64,000 nt of DNA from positions 56,700 through 120,699 of the forward strand of contig NZ_JAAAMG010000017.1 in NCBI RefSeq assembly GCF_010500815.1. The letters run 5' to 3'. The translations under genes were made by a program, and so were the position numbers. The DNA is from Jiella pacifica. GTDB lineage: Bacteria > Pseudomonadota > Alphaproteobacteria > Rhizobiales > Rhizobiaceae. Below, one piece after another: positions 55,584 to 64,000 of this stretch. Positions within the stretch are counted from its first letter, which is position 1. The number at the start of each line of letters is the position of its first letter. A model generated the notes under the pieces. That model was given only the letters and a program-made list of their open reading frames with translations. It did not search any database and was not told where the DNA came from.

Positions 55584-57710
55584 ATGGCGACTGCTGTAAA
55601 GAAAATCGCCCTGTCGTCCTCGCGCGACATCCCCTTCAACAAGCTTGTGCTTAGCCAGTCGAATGTCCGGCGCGTCAAGGCCGGCGTCTCGATCGAGGAG
55701 CTGGCGGCGGACATCGCCCGGCGCGGGCTGCTGCAAGGGCTGAGCGTGCGGGCCGTTGTCGACGAGGCCGGCGCCGAGACCGGCATGTACGAGATCCCCG
55801 CCGGCGGCCGCCGCTATCGCGCCCTCGAACTGCTGGTGAAGCAGAAGCGCCTCGCCAAGACGGCGCCGGTGCCCTGCGTGATCAGGGAGGGCGGCATCGC
55901 CGAGGAGGACTCGCTGGCGGAGAATGTCCAGCGCGCGCCGCTGCATCCGCTCGAACAGTTCCGCGCCTTCCTCGCGCTTCGCGAAAGGGGCCAGTCCGAG
56001 GAGGAGATCGCCGCCGCGTTCTTCGTCTCGGTCAACGTGGTCAAGCAGCGGCTGAAGCTCGCCTCGGTCTCACCGGCGCTGCTCGATATCTACGCCGAGG
56101 ACGGCATGACGCTCGACCAGCTCATGGCCTTCACCGTCTCGGGCGATCACGAGCGCCAGGAGCAGGTGTTCGAGCGTCTGAAGGCGTCTTACGACAAGCA
56201 GCCCTACGTCATCCGCCGCATGCTGACCGAGGGCGCGGTGCGAGCGTCCGACAAGCGCGCCGAGTTTATCGGCGTCGATGCCTACATCGAGGCCGGCGGC
56301 ACCGTGCTTCGCGATCTGTTCCAGGGCGACGACGGCGGCTGGCTTCAGGACGTGGCGCTGCTCGACGAGATGGTCGCGGCCAAGCTGAAGGCGGAATCCG
56401 AGGCGATCGCCGCGGAAGGCTGGAAGTGGATCGAGGTCGCGCCCGACTTCGCCTACGGCCATACTTTCGGCCTCCGTCAGCTACGCGGCGAGCCCGTACC
56501 GCTCACGGCCGAGGCGCAATCCACGCGCGACGCCCTGCAGGCCGAATACGATCGCCTGGTCGCCGAGCACGAAGACGCCGACGAACTGCCGGACGATGTC
56601 GATGAACGGCTCGGCGAGTTGGAAACGGCGCTCGAGGCCTTTTCGGAGCGGCCGCTGTCGTTCGATCCCGACGAGATCGGCCGGGCCGGCGCGTTCGTCA
56701 GCATTGCGCCCGACGGGCGGCTCCGAGTCGAGCGCGGCTATGTTCGCCCGGAGGACGATCGGTCGGTCGAGACGGATCCCGAGGAAGACGATAGCGGCCA
56801 AGACTCTGGGGCCGAATCCGGCAATGACGGCGAGGAGGATCCTGAGACCGAGGCCGATACCTCCGCGCCGGAGCCTGAGGAGGACGAGACGCTGTCGCCA
56901 ATCTCCGACCGGCTGATGACGGAGCTGACCGCTCATCGCACGCTCGGCTTGCGGCACGCACTCGGCGAGCATCCGCAGATCGCCTTCCACGCGGCGCTCC
57001 ACGCGCTGACGCTCAGGGTCTTCTATCACTATGGGTCGGACAGTTGCCTGGAGTTGGACCTGAAGAGCGTCGGCTTTGGGACGCAGGCGCCGGGGCTGAA
57101 CGGCAGCGCCTCGGCCGAGGCGATCCGTGTCCGGCACGAGACTTGGGCGAAGGTTCTGCCGAAGGACTCCGCCGACCTCTGGGACGCGCTCCAGGAGTGG
57201 GATGGCGACAGCCAGGCGATGCTCTTCGCCCATGTCGTCAGCCTGTCGGTCAACGCCGTGCACGAGGCCTGGAACCGGCGGCCGCGCGCGCTCGCCCACG
57301 CCGACCAACTGGCGCGAGCGGTCGGGCTCGACATGGCTGCGGCCGGGTGGCGGCCGACGGTCGATACGTTCCTTGGCCGCGTCACCAAGGCCCGCATTCT
57401 CCAGGCTGTCGCTGAAGCCAAAGGCCAGCGTGTCGCCGACCGGATCGAGCACCTGAAGAAGGCCGAGATGGCGGAACAGGCGGAGACGCTGCTGGCCGAG
57501 ACTGGGTGGCTTCCGGAACCGCTGCGCACGCCGGGCCGCGAAGCGCCGGAGGCCGTGGAACCCGCCGCCATCGATCCCGCCGAAGCGGGCACCGATACGA
57601 CGGTCGAGGAAACGGCGGCAACGGGTGGCGAAACGGCCATGGCCGAAGACGAAGACATGGCGGAGGATGACTCGGTCGCGCTCGAACGCCTCGCGACCGC
57701 GGCCGAATAA
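55584..57710 (+). CDS. ParB/RepB-like partition protein
   Basis: 708 aa, long for ParB. The N-terminal ParB/Srx domain has LVLSQSNVRRVKAGVSIEEL, PAGGRRYRALELL and AEEDSLAENVQRAPLHPLEQ, followed by a helix-turn-helix (SEEEIAAAFFVSVNVVKQRL). A very acidic linker (near 394-435) precedes an unrecognised C-terminal domain. Such proteins serve partition or nucleoid-binding functions of plasmids and ICEs. No parA is adjacent, so an accessory DNA-binding role is possible. Followed by a strong terminator. Confidence 0.9.
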   Translation: MATAVKKIALSSSRDIPFNKLVLSQSNVRRVKAGVSIEELAADIARRGLLQGLSVRAVVDEAGAETGMYEIPAGGRRYRALELLVKQKRLAKTAPVPCVIREGGIAEEDSLAENVQRAPLHPLEQFRAFLALRERGQSEEEIAAAFFVSVNVVKQRLKLASVSPALLDIYAEDGMTLDQLMAFTVSGDHERQEQVFERLKASYDKQPYVIRRMLTEGAVRASDKRAEFIGVDAYIEAGGTVLRDLFQGDDGGWLQDVALLDEMVAAKLKAESEAIAAEGWKWIEVAPDFAYGHTFGLRQLRGEPVPLTAEAQSTRDALQAEYDRLVAEHEDADELPDDVDERLGELETALEAFSERPLSFDPDEIGRAGAFVSIAPDGRLRVERGYVRPEDDRSVETDPEEDDSGQDSGAESGNDGEEDPETEADTSAPEPEEDETLSPISDRLMTELTAHRTLGLRHALGEHPQIAFHAALHALTLRVFYHYGSDSCLELDLKSVGFGTQAPGLNGSASAEAIRVRHETWAKVLPKDSADLWDALQEWDGDSQAMLFAHVVSLSVNAVHEAWNRRPRALAHADQLARAVGLDMAAAGWRPTVDTFLGRVTKARILQAVAEAKGQRVADRIEHLKKAEMAEQAETLLAETGWLPEPLRTPGREAPEAVEPAAIDPAEAGTDTTVEETAATGGETAMAEDEDMAEDDSVALERLATAAE

Positions 57711-57733
57711 CCAAGGAGCCAACTGCACTGTCA

Positions 57734-57762
57734 GGAGCCGCCAGCGATGGCGGCTCCTTTTT
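57734..57762 (+). terminator. Rho-independent terminator after parB
   Basis: A perfect 10-bp stem, GGAGCCGCCA (57734-57743) / TGGCGGCTCC (57748-57757), with loop GCGA, is followed at once by five T. It lies 24 bp after the parB stop and 17 bp before the next start, so the Toprim gene depends on read-through or its own promoter. Confidence 0.88.
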
Positions 57763-57778
57763 CGTTTCGGAGGACACG

Positions 57779-58843
57779 ATGCCGGAGAACGCATCCGAAC
57801 TGGCGCAGCGTCTCGCCCGGGAGGCCGAGGCGGTGTGCCGCGAATATCTGTCGAACGGTTACAAATCCGGCCGGTACTGGATCGTGGGCGACGTGCGCAA
57901 CACCAAGGGTCGCTCGATGTTCGTGCGGCTGACCGGTCCCGAAACCGGAAAGGGTGCGGCGGGCAAATGGACCGACGCCGCGACAGGCGAATACGGCGAT
58001 TTGCTCGACGTCATCCGTGAAAGCTGCGGTTTGACGGAGTTCAGGGAGGTGGCGAACGAGGCGCGGCGGTTTCTCAGTCTGCCGCATCCCGAGACGGAGC
58101 CGGCATCTTCACCGGGGCGAAAGTCACCCGCGCCAACGGGTTCACCGCTCGCAGCCAAACGTCTGTTCTCGATGGCGCAGCCGATTATGGGCACACTCGC
58201 AGAATCGTATTTCCGTATGCGCGGCATTACGGCTTTGCACGGAACAGGATCGCTGCGGTTTCACCCGCGTTGCTATTACCGGCCCGACAAGCACAGTCTG
58301 ACCGAGACTTGGCCCGCGCTGATCGCGTCGGTTACCGATCTCGGCGGTCGCCAATCCGGCGCACACAGAACCTGGCTCGATCCCGACGGGTTCAGCGAGG
58401 CGACTCTCGGCAAGGCCCCGATCGAGACGCCGCGACGGGCAATGGGCGACCTGCTCGGCCATGCCGTCCGGTTCGGTGTTGCGGGCGAGGTCATGGCGGC
58501 GGGCGAAGGCATCGAGACCATGCTGTCGCTGCGATGCGTCTTGCCCGAGATGCCGATGGCGGCCGCACTCTCCGCAGCTCATCTTGCCGCCATCCTGTTC
58601 CCGGACACGCTGCGCCGACTCTACATTGTCCGCGATGACGATCCGGCGGGCGACGGCGCACGGGACACGCTCGCCGAACGGGCCGATGCGCTCGGCATAG
58701 AAGCACTGCCGCTCTCGCCGATGCTGGGCGATCTCAACGAGGATCTGCGCCTGCGGGGTCTCAACGCCTTCCGGGCCTCCATCCGGGTTCAACTCGCGCC
58801 GCAGGATGTCGCCAGGTTCATGGAGTCCGTCCTGTCCGCCTGA
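57779..58843 (+). CDS. Toprim-domain protein (DUF7146 type)
   Basis: 354 aa; GGAGGA precedes the ATG. The N-terminal part (KSGRYWIVGDVRN, then GKWTDAATGEYGDLLDVI) is the primase-like DUF7146 region. The C-terminal Toprim domain has AAGEGIETMLSLR (the Glu motif) and LYIVRDDDPAGDGAR (the DxD motif). It is a plasmid/ICE-type protein probably acting in element DNA replication or priming. No zinc-finger is seen. Confidence 0.88.
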   Translation: MPENASELAQRLAREAEAVCREYLSNGYKSGRYWIVGDVRNTKGRSMFVRLTGPETGKGAAGKWTDAATGEYGDLLDVIRESCGLTEFREVANEARRFLSLPHPETEPASSPGRKSPAPTGSPLAAKRLFSMAQPIMGTLAESYFRMRGITALHGTGSLRFHPRCYYRPDKHSLTETWPALIASVTDLGGRQSGAHRTWLDPDGFSEATLGKAPIETPRRAMGDLLGHAVRFGVAGEVMAAGEGIETMLSLRCVLPEMPMAAALSAAHLAAILFPDTLRRLYIVRDDDPAGDGARDTLAERADALGIEALPLSPMLGDLNEDLRLRGLNAFRASIRVQLAPQDVARFMESVLSA

Positions 58844-59166
58844 ACGGGGCAGCGGTGCGGGCTATGGCGGTGACGACGCAGCCTTCGTCAACGGCTCCCA
58901 GTGAATGCCGGAGAGGGCCGCGCCCCGGCCTTCCTCAGAGGCGACCGGACAGCAGACAGCCCGGTCCGGCAATGGCTGCGGCCAACGATTTTCCGGCGGC
59001 CCTGCGGGCCTTTCCATCGCGAAACAAAATCGCCGGCCTTCGCCATCCTCCGCTGACGCTCCGGTCCTTGCGCTGCCGCTCCAGGATGCAGGCCCGGTCC
59101 GCCCGCCGTCTTGTCTGCCCATGAAGGCCGCGGCGGGCGCGGCCGACCGACAAAGGGAGCCACCCG
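58844..59166. other. non-coding gap before the DUF2493 gene
   Basis: 323 bp. It contains inverted repeats CCGGAC/GTCCGG (near 58935-58960) and GGCCC-TGC-GGGCC (near 59000). A segment near 59020-59060 (TCGCGA ... GCCATCCTCCGCTGACGC) recurs in diverged form at about 62,345-62,390. No coding frame is convincing. Confidence 0.45.
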
Positions 59167-60087
59167 ATGACACTCGACGACGACACCTTCGAACCCCACC
59201 ACGATTCCTCGCCGACCGAGCACACACTGAACGAACTGGAACTCCATGGCTACCGCCATGACGGGCACGGTCCGGACCCACGCCTCGTCCCGGAGGACAA
59301 CGTCATCACAGGCGCCGTCTCCGACATCTTCGACGCCCTGATCGCCACCATGGCGGATACCGCCCTCGACGGAGAACTCGACGATCTGCTCTGGTCGACG
59401 GTCAACATGTTCCACCGTGCGGCCGACCGGCTCGAACGCAAGCTCGACGACAACGAGCAGGCCCTAAAACGCGGGCAGCGCGAACAGGACGGCTCCGAAA
59501 TCAAGGCCGTCGAGCTCGAGCGCCTTATCGAGACCGGACAAGGCCTCATCGAACGACGCGACAGCCTGGAGGTCTTCCGCGACAGTGCCGCCGAGCATTA
59601 TCTGCGCACCACCGGATCGCCCTGGTCACCGCGCACCGGTTCGCAGGTGAACCATCGTGCGCTGACATCGGCGATCATCGACAGCCGGGACTTCATCGCC
59701 GAGCGCAAACGCGCCAACCGCGAGGTGCTATTGCCTGCCGGGCCTAAGGTCGCCGTCTCCGGCGGCGCCGACTACAACGATCACAAGCTGATCTGGGACA
59801 AGCTGGACCAGGTGCATGCCAAACACCCCGACATGGTGCTGATGCACGGCAAATCGCCGAAGGGCGCCGAGAAGATCGCCGCTCGCTGGGCCGATCACCG
59901 TAATGTCACGCAGATCGGATTCGCGCCCGACTGGACCAGGCACGGTCGCGCCGCGCCGTTCAAGCGAAACGATCAGATGCTGGATGTGCTGCCAATCGGC
60001 GTGATGGTGTTTCCCGGCACTGGTATTCAGGAGAACCTCGCCGACAAGGCGAGGAAGCTCGGCATCCCGGTCTGGCGGTTCGAATGA
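59167..60087 (+). CDS. DUF2493 (SLOG-like) protein
   Basis: 306 aa; AAAGGGAG precedes the ATG. The N-terminal 190 residues are helical (VNMFHRAADRLERKLDDNEQ) and the C-terminal 110 are the DUF2493 Rossmann-like domain: KVAVSGGADYNDHKLIWDKL, LMHGKSPKGAEKIAARWA, and QMLDVLPIGVMVFPGTG. The domain resembles SLOG nucleotide-binding proteins. Typical of rhizobial plasmid/ICE backbones, with no proven role. Confidence 0.9.
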   Translation: MTLDDDTFEPHHDSSPTEHTLNELELHGYRHDGHGPDPRLVPEDNVITGAVSDIFDALIATMADTALDGELDDLLWSTVNMFHRAADRLERKLDDNEQALKRGQREQDGSEIKAVELERLIETGQGLIERRDSLEVFRDSAAEHYLRTTGSPWSPRTGSQVNHRALTSAIIDSRDFIAERKRANREVLLPAGPKVAVSGGADYNDHKLIWDKLDQVHAKHPDMVLMHGKSPKGAEKIAARWADHRNVTQIGFAPDWTRHGRAAPFKRNDQMLDVLPIGVMVFPGTGIQENLADKARKLGIPVWRFE

Positions 60088-60176
60088 ACCGCCACGCCCC
60101 ACACGACAATGTTCGCGTCCGCATCAGTCGATTTCATCGGCGCGGCACGTTGACCTGCAAAGGTCCGAGCGATACG

Positions 60177-60197
60177 TATTTATACAACGTATAAATA
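60177..60197. promoter_or_regulatory. palindromic operator before the DHFR-like/TetR operon
   Basis: TATTTATAC (60177-60185) and GTATAAATA (60189-60197) are perfect inverted repeats around AAC, directly upstream of AAGGAG and the ATG at 60209. The AT-rich palindrome fits the binding site of the TetR regulator encoded by the second gene of this operon. Confidence 0.75.
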
Positions 60198-60208
60198 AGG
60201 AGATCGAG

Positions 60209-60745
60209 ATGATCACCGGGCACGTTTTCATCGCGACCAGTCTGGATGGTTTCATCGCCCGCAAGGACGGCGACATAGCTTGGTTGCTGGAGCGCGACGA
60301 TCCGGCAGAGGATCACGGATATGACGCCTTCATCGAGAAGATCGACATCATCCTGATGGGCCGCGGCACGTTCGAAAAAATGCGAGATGAACGCCCGTGG
60401 TTCTACACACGCCCGGTACTTGTCCTCTCAGCGTCGCTGAAAGACCAAGACATACCGGCAGATCTTGCCGGCAAGGTGCGGATTTCAGACAAATCGCCTG
60501 AACAGGTGATGGAGATGCTCGAAGCCGAGGGGCACCGGCGCGTCTATGTCGATGGCGGAAAGGTCATCCAGTCGTTCCTGCGCGCGGGGCTGATCGACGA
60601 CATGGTTATCACGAGCGTTCCGGTGCTGCTTGGTGAGGGGCGCACTCTGTTCGGAGCTACCGGCTCGGACATACCGCTCGTGCACGAGGACACCAAAAGC
60701 TTCGCCTCGGGGCTTGTCCAGTCACGCTACCGGATCGCGGCATGA
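60209..60745 (+). CDS. dihydrofolate reductase-family (RibD C-domain) protein
   Basis: 178 aa. The RibD_C/DHFR-like pattern is VFIATSLDGFIARKDGDIAWL, IILMGRGTFEKM, LSASLKDQ, then VYVDGGKVIQSFLRAGLIDDMVITSVPVLLGEGRTLFG in order. It should bind NADPH and reduce a pterin or similar ring compound. Members are often linked to drug-responsive regulators; here the TetR gene overlaps by 4 bp. The substrate is unknown. Confidence 0.92.
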   Translation: MITGHVFIATSLDGFIARKDGDIAWLLERDDPAEDHGYDAFIEKIDIILMGRGTFEKMRDERPWFYTRPVLVLSASLKDQDIPADLAGKVRISDKSPEQVMEMLEAEGHRRVYVDGGKVIQSFLRAGLIDDMVITSVPVLLGEGRTLFGATGSDIPLVHEDTKSFASGLVQSRYRIAA

Positions 60746-61305
60746 GCCGGCCACGAGGACGCCCGCATCGGGAGAAGGCACCTGCCTCGCGCGAGCAGAT
60801 TCTGACGACTGCGCTTGAACTATTGGATACCGGCGGCGTCGAGGCCTTCACAATGCGCGCGCTTGCCGATCGTCTTCAGGTCAATCCGATGACCATCTAC
60901 CATCATTTCGGGGATCGCGACGGCTTGATCGACGCCTTGTCCGAACATGTCTATGCAGAGGTTTCCGCGCCAGCCGCTGGCACGTTTCACGACCGGATAA
61001 GATCACTTCTGCTTGCCTATCATGACCGGGTGTTAAGCCACCCGGGCCTTACATTGCTCATCTTCAGCCAGCCGGCAGTCTTTCCCCGGCAGGCACAGCG
61101 GATAACCGATGACATTGACCGGCTTCTGGTCGAAGCGGGATTGCCGTCGGCACGGTCCAGGCTTTGGCTGAACATACTTGTCGATTTCACCCACGGCGCG
61201 GCTATCGCAGCCGCGATGGGCGATAGGTCAAACTCCGTCGTCTCCGGCGCGAAGGACGACTACGACAATACGCTCACGGAGTTGCTCAAAGGAATTGAGA
61301 CCTGA
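60742..61305 (+). CDS. TetR/AcrR-family regulator
   Basis: 187 aa. The N-terminal helix-turn-helix is AREQILTTALELLDTGGVEAF, then TMRALADRLQVNPMTIYHHFGDRDGLIDAL. The C-terminal ligand domain belongs to the TetR_C type. The ATG overlaps the reductase stop (ATGA). It probably represses its own operon through the palindrome at 60177-60197, with release by an unknown ligand. Confidence 0.92.
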   Translation: MSRPRGRPHREKAPASREQILTTALELLDTGGVEAFTMRALADRLQVNPMTIYHHFGDRDGLIDALSEHVYAEVSAPAAGTFHDRIRSLLLAYHDRVLSHPGLTLLIFSQPAVFPRQAQRITDDIDRLLVEAGLPSARSRLWLNILVDFTHGAAIAAAMGDRSNSVVSGAKDDYDNTLTELLKGIET

Positions 61306-61461
61306 CCGCGACACACATTGCCGGGGAAGCGCCCTGCCGTTGCAGAAATGGTGAGGTTACACCAAATCGAGGCTCGTCCGCGAGTGTGTTATACTGCTGA
61401 ATTGCGCCATGGTGGTGGTGGAGGCGCGACCGTTCGAACCTCATCTTACGGAGATGCCACC

Positions 61462-61899
61462 ATGATTATTCCAATTCTCGGATCGATCACTGCAATTGCA
61501 GTCCTCTGCTGGTTGCTGTTCACGCTCGCCATCTACGCATTGCCGGCGCTCGGCGGCGTGGCGGCAGGTATGTGGGCCTATCAGACCGGCGCGGGCCTGC
61601 CGGGCAGCGTGTTGGTCGGACGTGTCGGCGCGGGACTCGTGGTAGGCCTTGCGCAGTTCCTCATCCTGTTCGCCCGGCCCATGTGGGTGAAACTCGCCGT
61701 AGCGCTCGCCTTCGTCGCACCTGCCGCCGTTGCAGGCTTTCACGCTACCCACGGCATCCTCAAACATCTCATACCGTCGGAAACGTGGCAGGCCGTCTTC
61801 TCCGTGATCGGCGCGGTGGCGGTCGGCATCACGGCGTTCGTGCGCGTTTCTGCGATGGCCTCGCCCGGACCTGCCGGGCAGAATCCCGCCAGCGTCTGA
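61462..61899 (+). CDS. small multi-pass membrane protein
   Basis: 145 aa from the ATG at 61462 with GGAG upstream; the longer frame to 61318 is not protein-like. Four to five hydrophobic helices (about 3-28, 30-45, 50-72, 75-93, 108-128), with GHATHG-like polar loop AGFHATHGILKHL between helices 4 and 5. No family recognised, but similar small membrane proteins are common on rhizobial plasmids and ICEs. Confidence 0.75.
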   Translation: MIIPILGSITAIAVLCWLLFTLAIYALPALGGVAAGMWAYQTGAGLPGSVLVGRVGAGLVVGLAQFLILFARPMWVKLAVALAFVAPAAVAGFHATHGILKHLIPSETWQAVFSVIGAVAVGITAFVRVSAMASPGPAGQNPASV

Positions 61900-62492
61900 C
61901 AGACATCGCAGGCGGTGCTGGTAAGGTAGGCTGAGATATTCCGCCGCGCCCCGTAGCGAAGTCTGAGCGAGGTGAACTCACGGCAAGTGTCGAACCGACG
62001 ATTTCGGCCGAGAATCGGCGCCCCCCGGACGGCATGGCTTAGTGTGCCCCGAACAGCGCGACCGGTGACGGACGCAGAGTGGCTTGGTCTCGCATCGGGT
62101 TGCATCGCTGGAAATGAAGCCGACTGGCCTGCAGGGCCACAGACGATTTCCGTGCCTTCACCGGACTCAAACCGGGGTGTTCGGTGTCGCCAATCTCTCC
62201 TTGAACGTTCCCTGGGAGCCGACCGCTCCTAACGGCCTCTTTAATGGGCTGATCTGGCCGAAGGCCGGCTGCGCCTCGATCGCCAATGCCGCAATGCCGC
62301 AATGGCGCCCGCCAAGTTTCTTCCCCTGCCGGCTGCGCCGTCATTCCTCGCGAGCCAAGAACCCCCCCGGATCGCCATCTTCCGCTGACGCCGCGGTCGC
62401 AAGCGATGCGCCGTCGATCGCCTCCGGCCTCTCCGATCGCCATCGAGGCTGCAATGGTGCGGGCTCGAAACCAGTAATCAAGGACAGTTCTG
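61900..62492. other. non-coding, possibly decayed region
   Basis: 593 bp with no credible gene. Frames are Arg/Pro-rich and lack ribosome sites. A segment near 62,345-62,390 resembles the gap before the DUF2493 gene. Together with the GGDEF remnant that follows, this looks like a rearranged junction. Confidence 0.45.
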
Positions 62493-62687
62493 ATGCAGCA
62501 GCCCGTCGTCATCGGCATTTCGATCGGCGCCGCCATCGCGGCAAAGGGAGCAGCCAACCAGACCGACCTTCTCCGCCGCGCGGATGTCGCCCTCTACCGG
62601 GTCAAGAATTCGGGCCGAAGCGGCTTCCTCCTTTTCGAGGAGCGGATGACCCGCGAAAGCGATGAGATTGGCCCGGCCATCGCCTGA
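62493..62687 (+). pseudogene. remnant of a GGDEF domain
   Basis: 64 aa. VVIGISIGAAIA, then LLRRADVALYRVKNSGRSGF is the last third of a diguanylate-cyclase domain (usually SIGIA...LLRxADxALYxAKxxGR). The GG(D/E)EF active site and everything before it are absent, and an upstream stop closes the frame. It is a broken gene end, not a working cyclase. Confidence 0.75.
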
Positions 62688-63114
62688 TGTCAGGGCTGAT
62701 GATCTGCGGGGGGTCGAGGTCGAGCGAACTGGCGACAACCGCGCGGTCCGGCTTCTGATGAACAGACCGGCTCATCGTGCAACAGGCCGAAACCAAGCGA
62801 TTTTAGTTAGCCGCCAATATATTTTCATTGGCGACACCCATCTCTGCCCTTCTAAAAAGAGCAGTGAGCGACCGGCGTCCAGACGCGCCAGCCGAAAGAT
62901 CCTGTCATGCTGATGAGCCTCGGACTTGAACGATGTCTGACATGGTCGCGGCCTGACGAATTTGGAGCAGTGTCGGGGTCCTGCCGGGGGGCGCGCCAAT
63001 AGCTGCAAAAGCAGCGATCCCATGATTGCTCTGCTGTGAGTTTTGCCGCTCCAGCGAGGACGGAAAGACAGCGCGCAGCGCGAGTGCTGAACGAGCGCAG
63101 GGGAGCTAAACGTG
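62688..63114. other. intergenic stretch before the MHYT gene
   Basis: 427 bp. An AT-richer part at about 62,795-62,860 may hold a promoter. No gene or RNA is recognised. Confidence 0.45.
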
Positions 63115-64000
63115 ATGATCGTCGAAGGCGCGTATAGCTGGCTGCTGGTCGTTCTCTCCGTCTGTATCGCGACAGTGGCCGCCTATACCGCTCTCGATCT
63201 CGCAGGCCGTGTGCGCAGTGCGGCAGGATGGGTCCGGGTCGGCTGGATCGCGACGGCAGCGATCGCCATGGGTGGCGGCATCTGGGCGATGCACTTCGTT
63301 GCCATGCTCGCCTACAGACTGCCGATGGAGGTCGGTTACGACCTCACTCTCACGGCGCTGTCGCTCGCCTTGCCGATCATCGTGACGGGCATCGGATTCA
63401 TGCTTCTCTGCGATCGTGCGGTGGGCTGGTCCGTTCTTGTCGCGGGCGGCTTCATCATGGGATGCGGCATCGCGACAATGCACTACCTCGGCATGCATGC
63501 CATGCAAATGCAGGCGTCGATCGCCTATGATCTGCGATTGGTCGCGGCATCGGTGGCCATCGCCATCGCGGCTTCCATAGCCGCGCTTTGGCTCGCATTT
63601 ACCGGAACGGTTTCCTCCCGAAAGCTTGCGGCTTCCGGTGCCATGGGCCTCGCGATCTCCGGAATGCACTATACGGGAATGGCGGCCGCGACGATTACGA
63701 TGCATGCCGATGCTGCCGAAATGGTGAGTGCTCCGGCGCTCGATCCCATGACGCTCGCATCCGCCGTTGCCGCCCTGACCTTTCTGATCCTGTTCCTGGC
63801 TCTGCTCGCGTCGATCGTCGATCAGCGCTTCGCCCTCGCGAATGCACGCGAAGCAGCCGCTGTGCAGAGAAGCCAGGAACGCTTCGTCACCCTTTATCGG
63901 CGCACACCTCTTCCACTGCACGCCCTCAATGAGAACGGCTGCATCGAACATGTCAGCGACGTATGGCTCGAGGTGCTCGGCTATGAGTTGGATGAGGTCG
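63115..64000 (+). CDS. MHYT-domain membrane sensor with PAS (C-terminus outside window)
   Basis: At least 295 aa from the ATG at 63115 (GGGGAG upstream), running off the window. Seven membrane helices contain three MHYT-type motifs: IWAMHFVAML, ATMHYLGMHAM and SGMHYTGMAA, thought to bind a metal and sense a diatomic gas. A PAS domain starts near residue 255 (RFVTLYRRTPLPLHALNENG). Proteins of this layout usually end in GGDEF-EAL or kinase modules, not visible here. Confidence 0.92.
   Translation, partial: MIVEGAYSWLLVVLSVCIATVAAYTALDLAGRVRSAAGWVRVGWIATAAIAMGGGIWAMHFVAMLAYRLPMEVGYDLTLTALSLALPIIVTGIGFMLLCDRAVGWSVLVAGGFIMGCGIATMHYLGMHAMQMQASIAYDLRLVAASVAIAIAASIAALWLAFTGTVSSRKLAASGAMGLAISGMHYTGMAAATITMHADAAEMVSAPALDPMTLASAVAALTFLILFLALLASIVDQRFALANAREAAAVQRSQERFVTLYRRTPLPLHALNENGCIEHVSDVWLEVLGYELDEV

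Larger units (their letters stand above)
48729..64000. mobile_element. integrated element at tRNA-Gly(GCC), right end outside window
   Basis: The element starts at the tRNA-Gly scar and a P4-type integrase and carries defence genes (TrlF-like remnant, AbiE pair). A plasmid-like block follows: ArdC, DUF2958, ParB, Toprim protein and DUF2493. The second, intact tRNA-Gly that would end it is not seen before 64,000. The genes after 60,200 may already be host DNA, so the right limit here is only the window edge. Confidence 0.7.

Noticed and set aside
63106..63951. 281-codon minus frame at the right end
   Set aside because: The + frame from 63115 encodes the MHYT helices and motifs; the minus frame is His/Arg/Asp-rich noise.

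Overview
The window is GC-rich DNA from an alphaproteobacterium, most likely of the order Hyphomicrobiales (Rhizobiales). The grounds are a CcrM-type cell-cycle methyltransferase with a RAMA tail, the thrC / M16 peptidase / RimJ-like / EAL gene string, a rhizobial-type hmuP-hmuTUV haem locus, and plasmid-style ArdC, DUF2958, ParB and DUF2493 genes. I cannot name the genus.

Layout. 1-15,430 is chromosomal backbone: the end of a YqgE/AlgH protein, a PAS-GGDEF-EAL regulator, a RimJ-like acetyltransferase, an M16 protease, threonine synthase, a lipoprotein, a soluble chemoreceptor, a HAD phosphatase, CcrM, a cold-shock protein, a pyroglutamyl-peptidase-like protein and a methyltransferase. At 15,769-16,092 lies tRNA-Leu(UAA), split inside its anticodon by a 237-nt group I intron of the cyanobacterial/plastid trnL type.

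About 16,093-42,600 is a mobile island that looks like an integrative mobilizable element. A large serine recombinase abuts and slightly overlaps the tRNA 3' end. A VirD4/TraG-like coupling protein with a string of small membrane proteins follows, and MobC plus a relaxase-helicase close the far end. No mating-pair T4SS genes are present. Between these modules is a cargo of defence-type genes, several clearly lower in GC: a P-loop ATPase with Sel1 repeats, a Gabija-like pair (OLD nuclease plus UvrD-like helicase), a GNAT/DUF1778 toxin-antitoxin pair, an ArdC antirestriction protein, and an unrecognised operon of a PD-(D/E)XK-like protein with two small paralogous partners.

42,650-48,539 is an iron/haem locus: an IsdG-like monooxygenase and a TonB haem receptor, divergent from hmuP-hmuT-hmuU-hmuV, with an iron-responsive-operator-like site between them.

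48,729 onward is a second integrated element. It starts with a 48-nt 3' fragment of tRNA-Gly(GCC), the attachment scar, followed by a P4-type tyrosine integrase. Next come a C-terminally truncated PHP-ATPase (TrlF-like), an AbiE toxin-antitoxin pair, then ArdC, DUF2958, ParB, a Toprim protein and a DUF2493 protein. The ArdC and ParB genes are each preceded by the same stem-loop leader, with a compensatory base-pair change between copies. Further right are a DHFR-like/TetR pair, a small membrane protein, a GGDEF remnant and an MHYT-PAS sensor that runs off the end. The intact tRNA-Gly marking the right edge of this element is not in the window.
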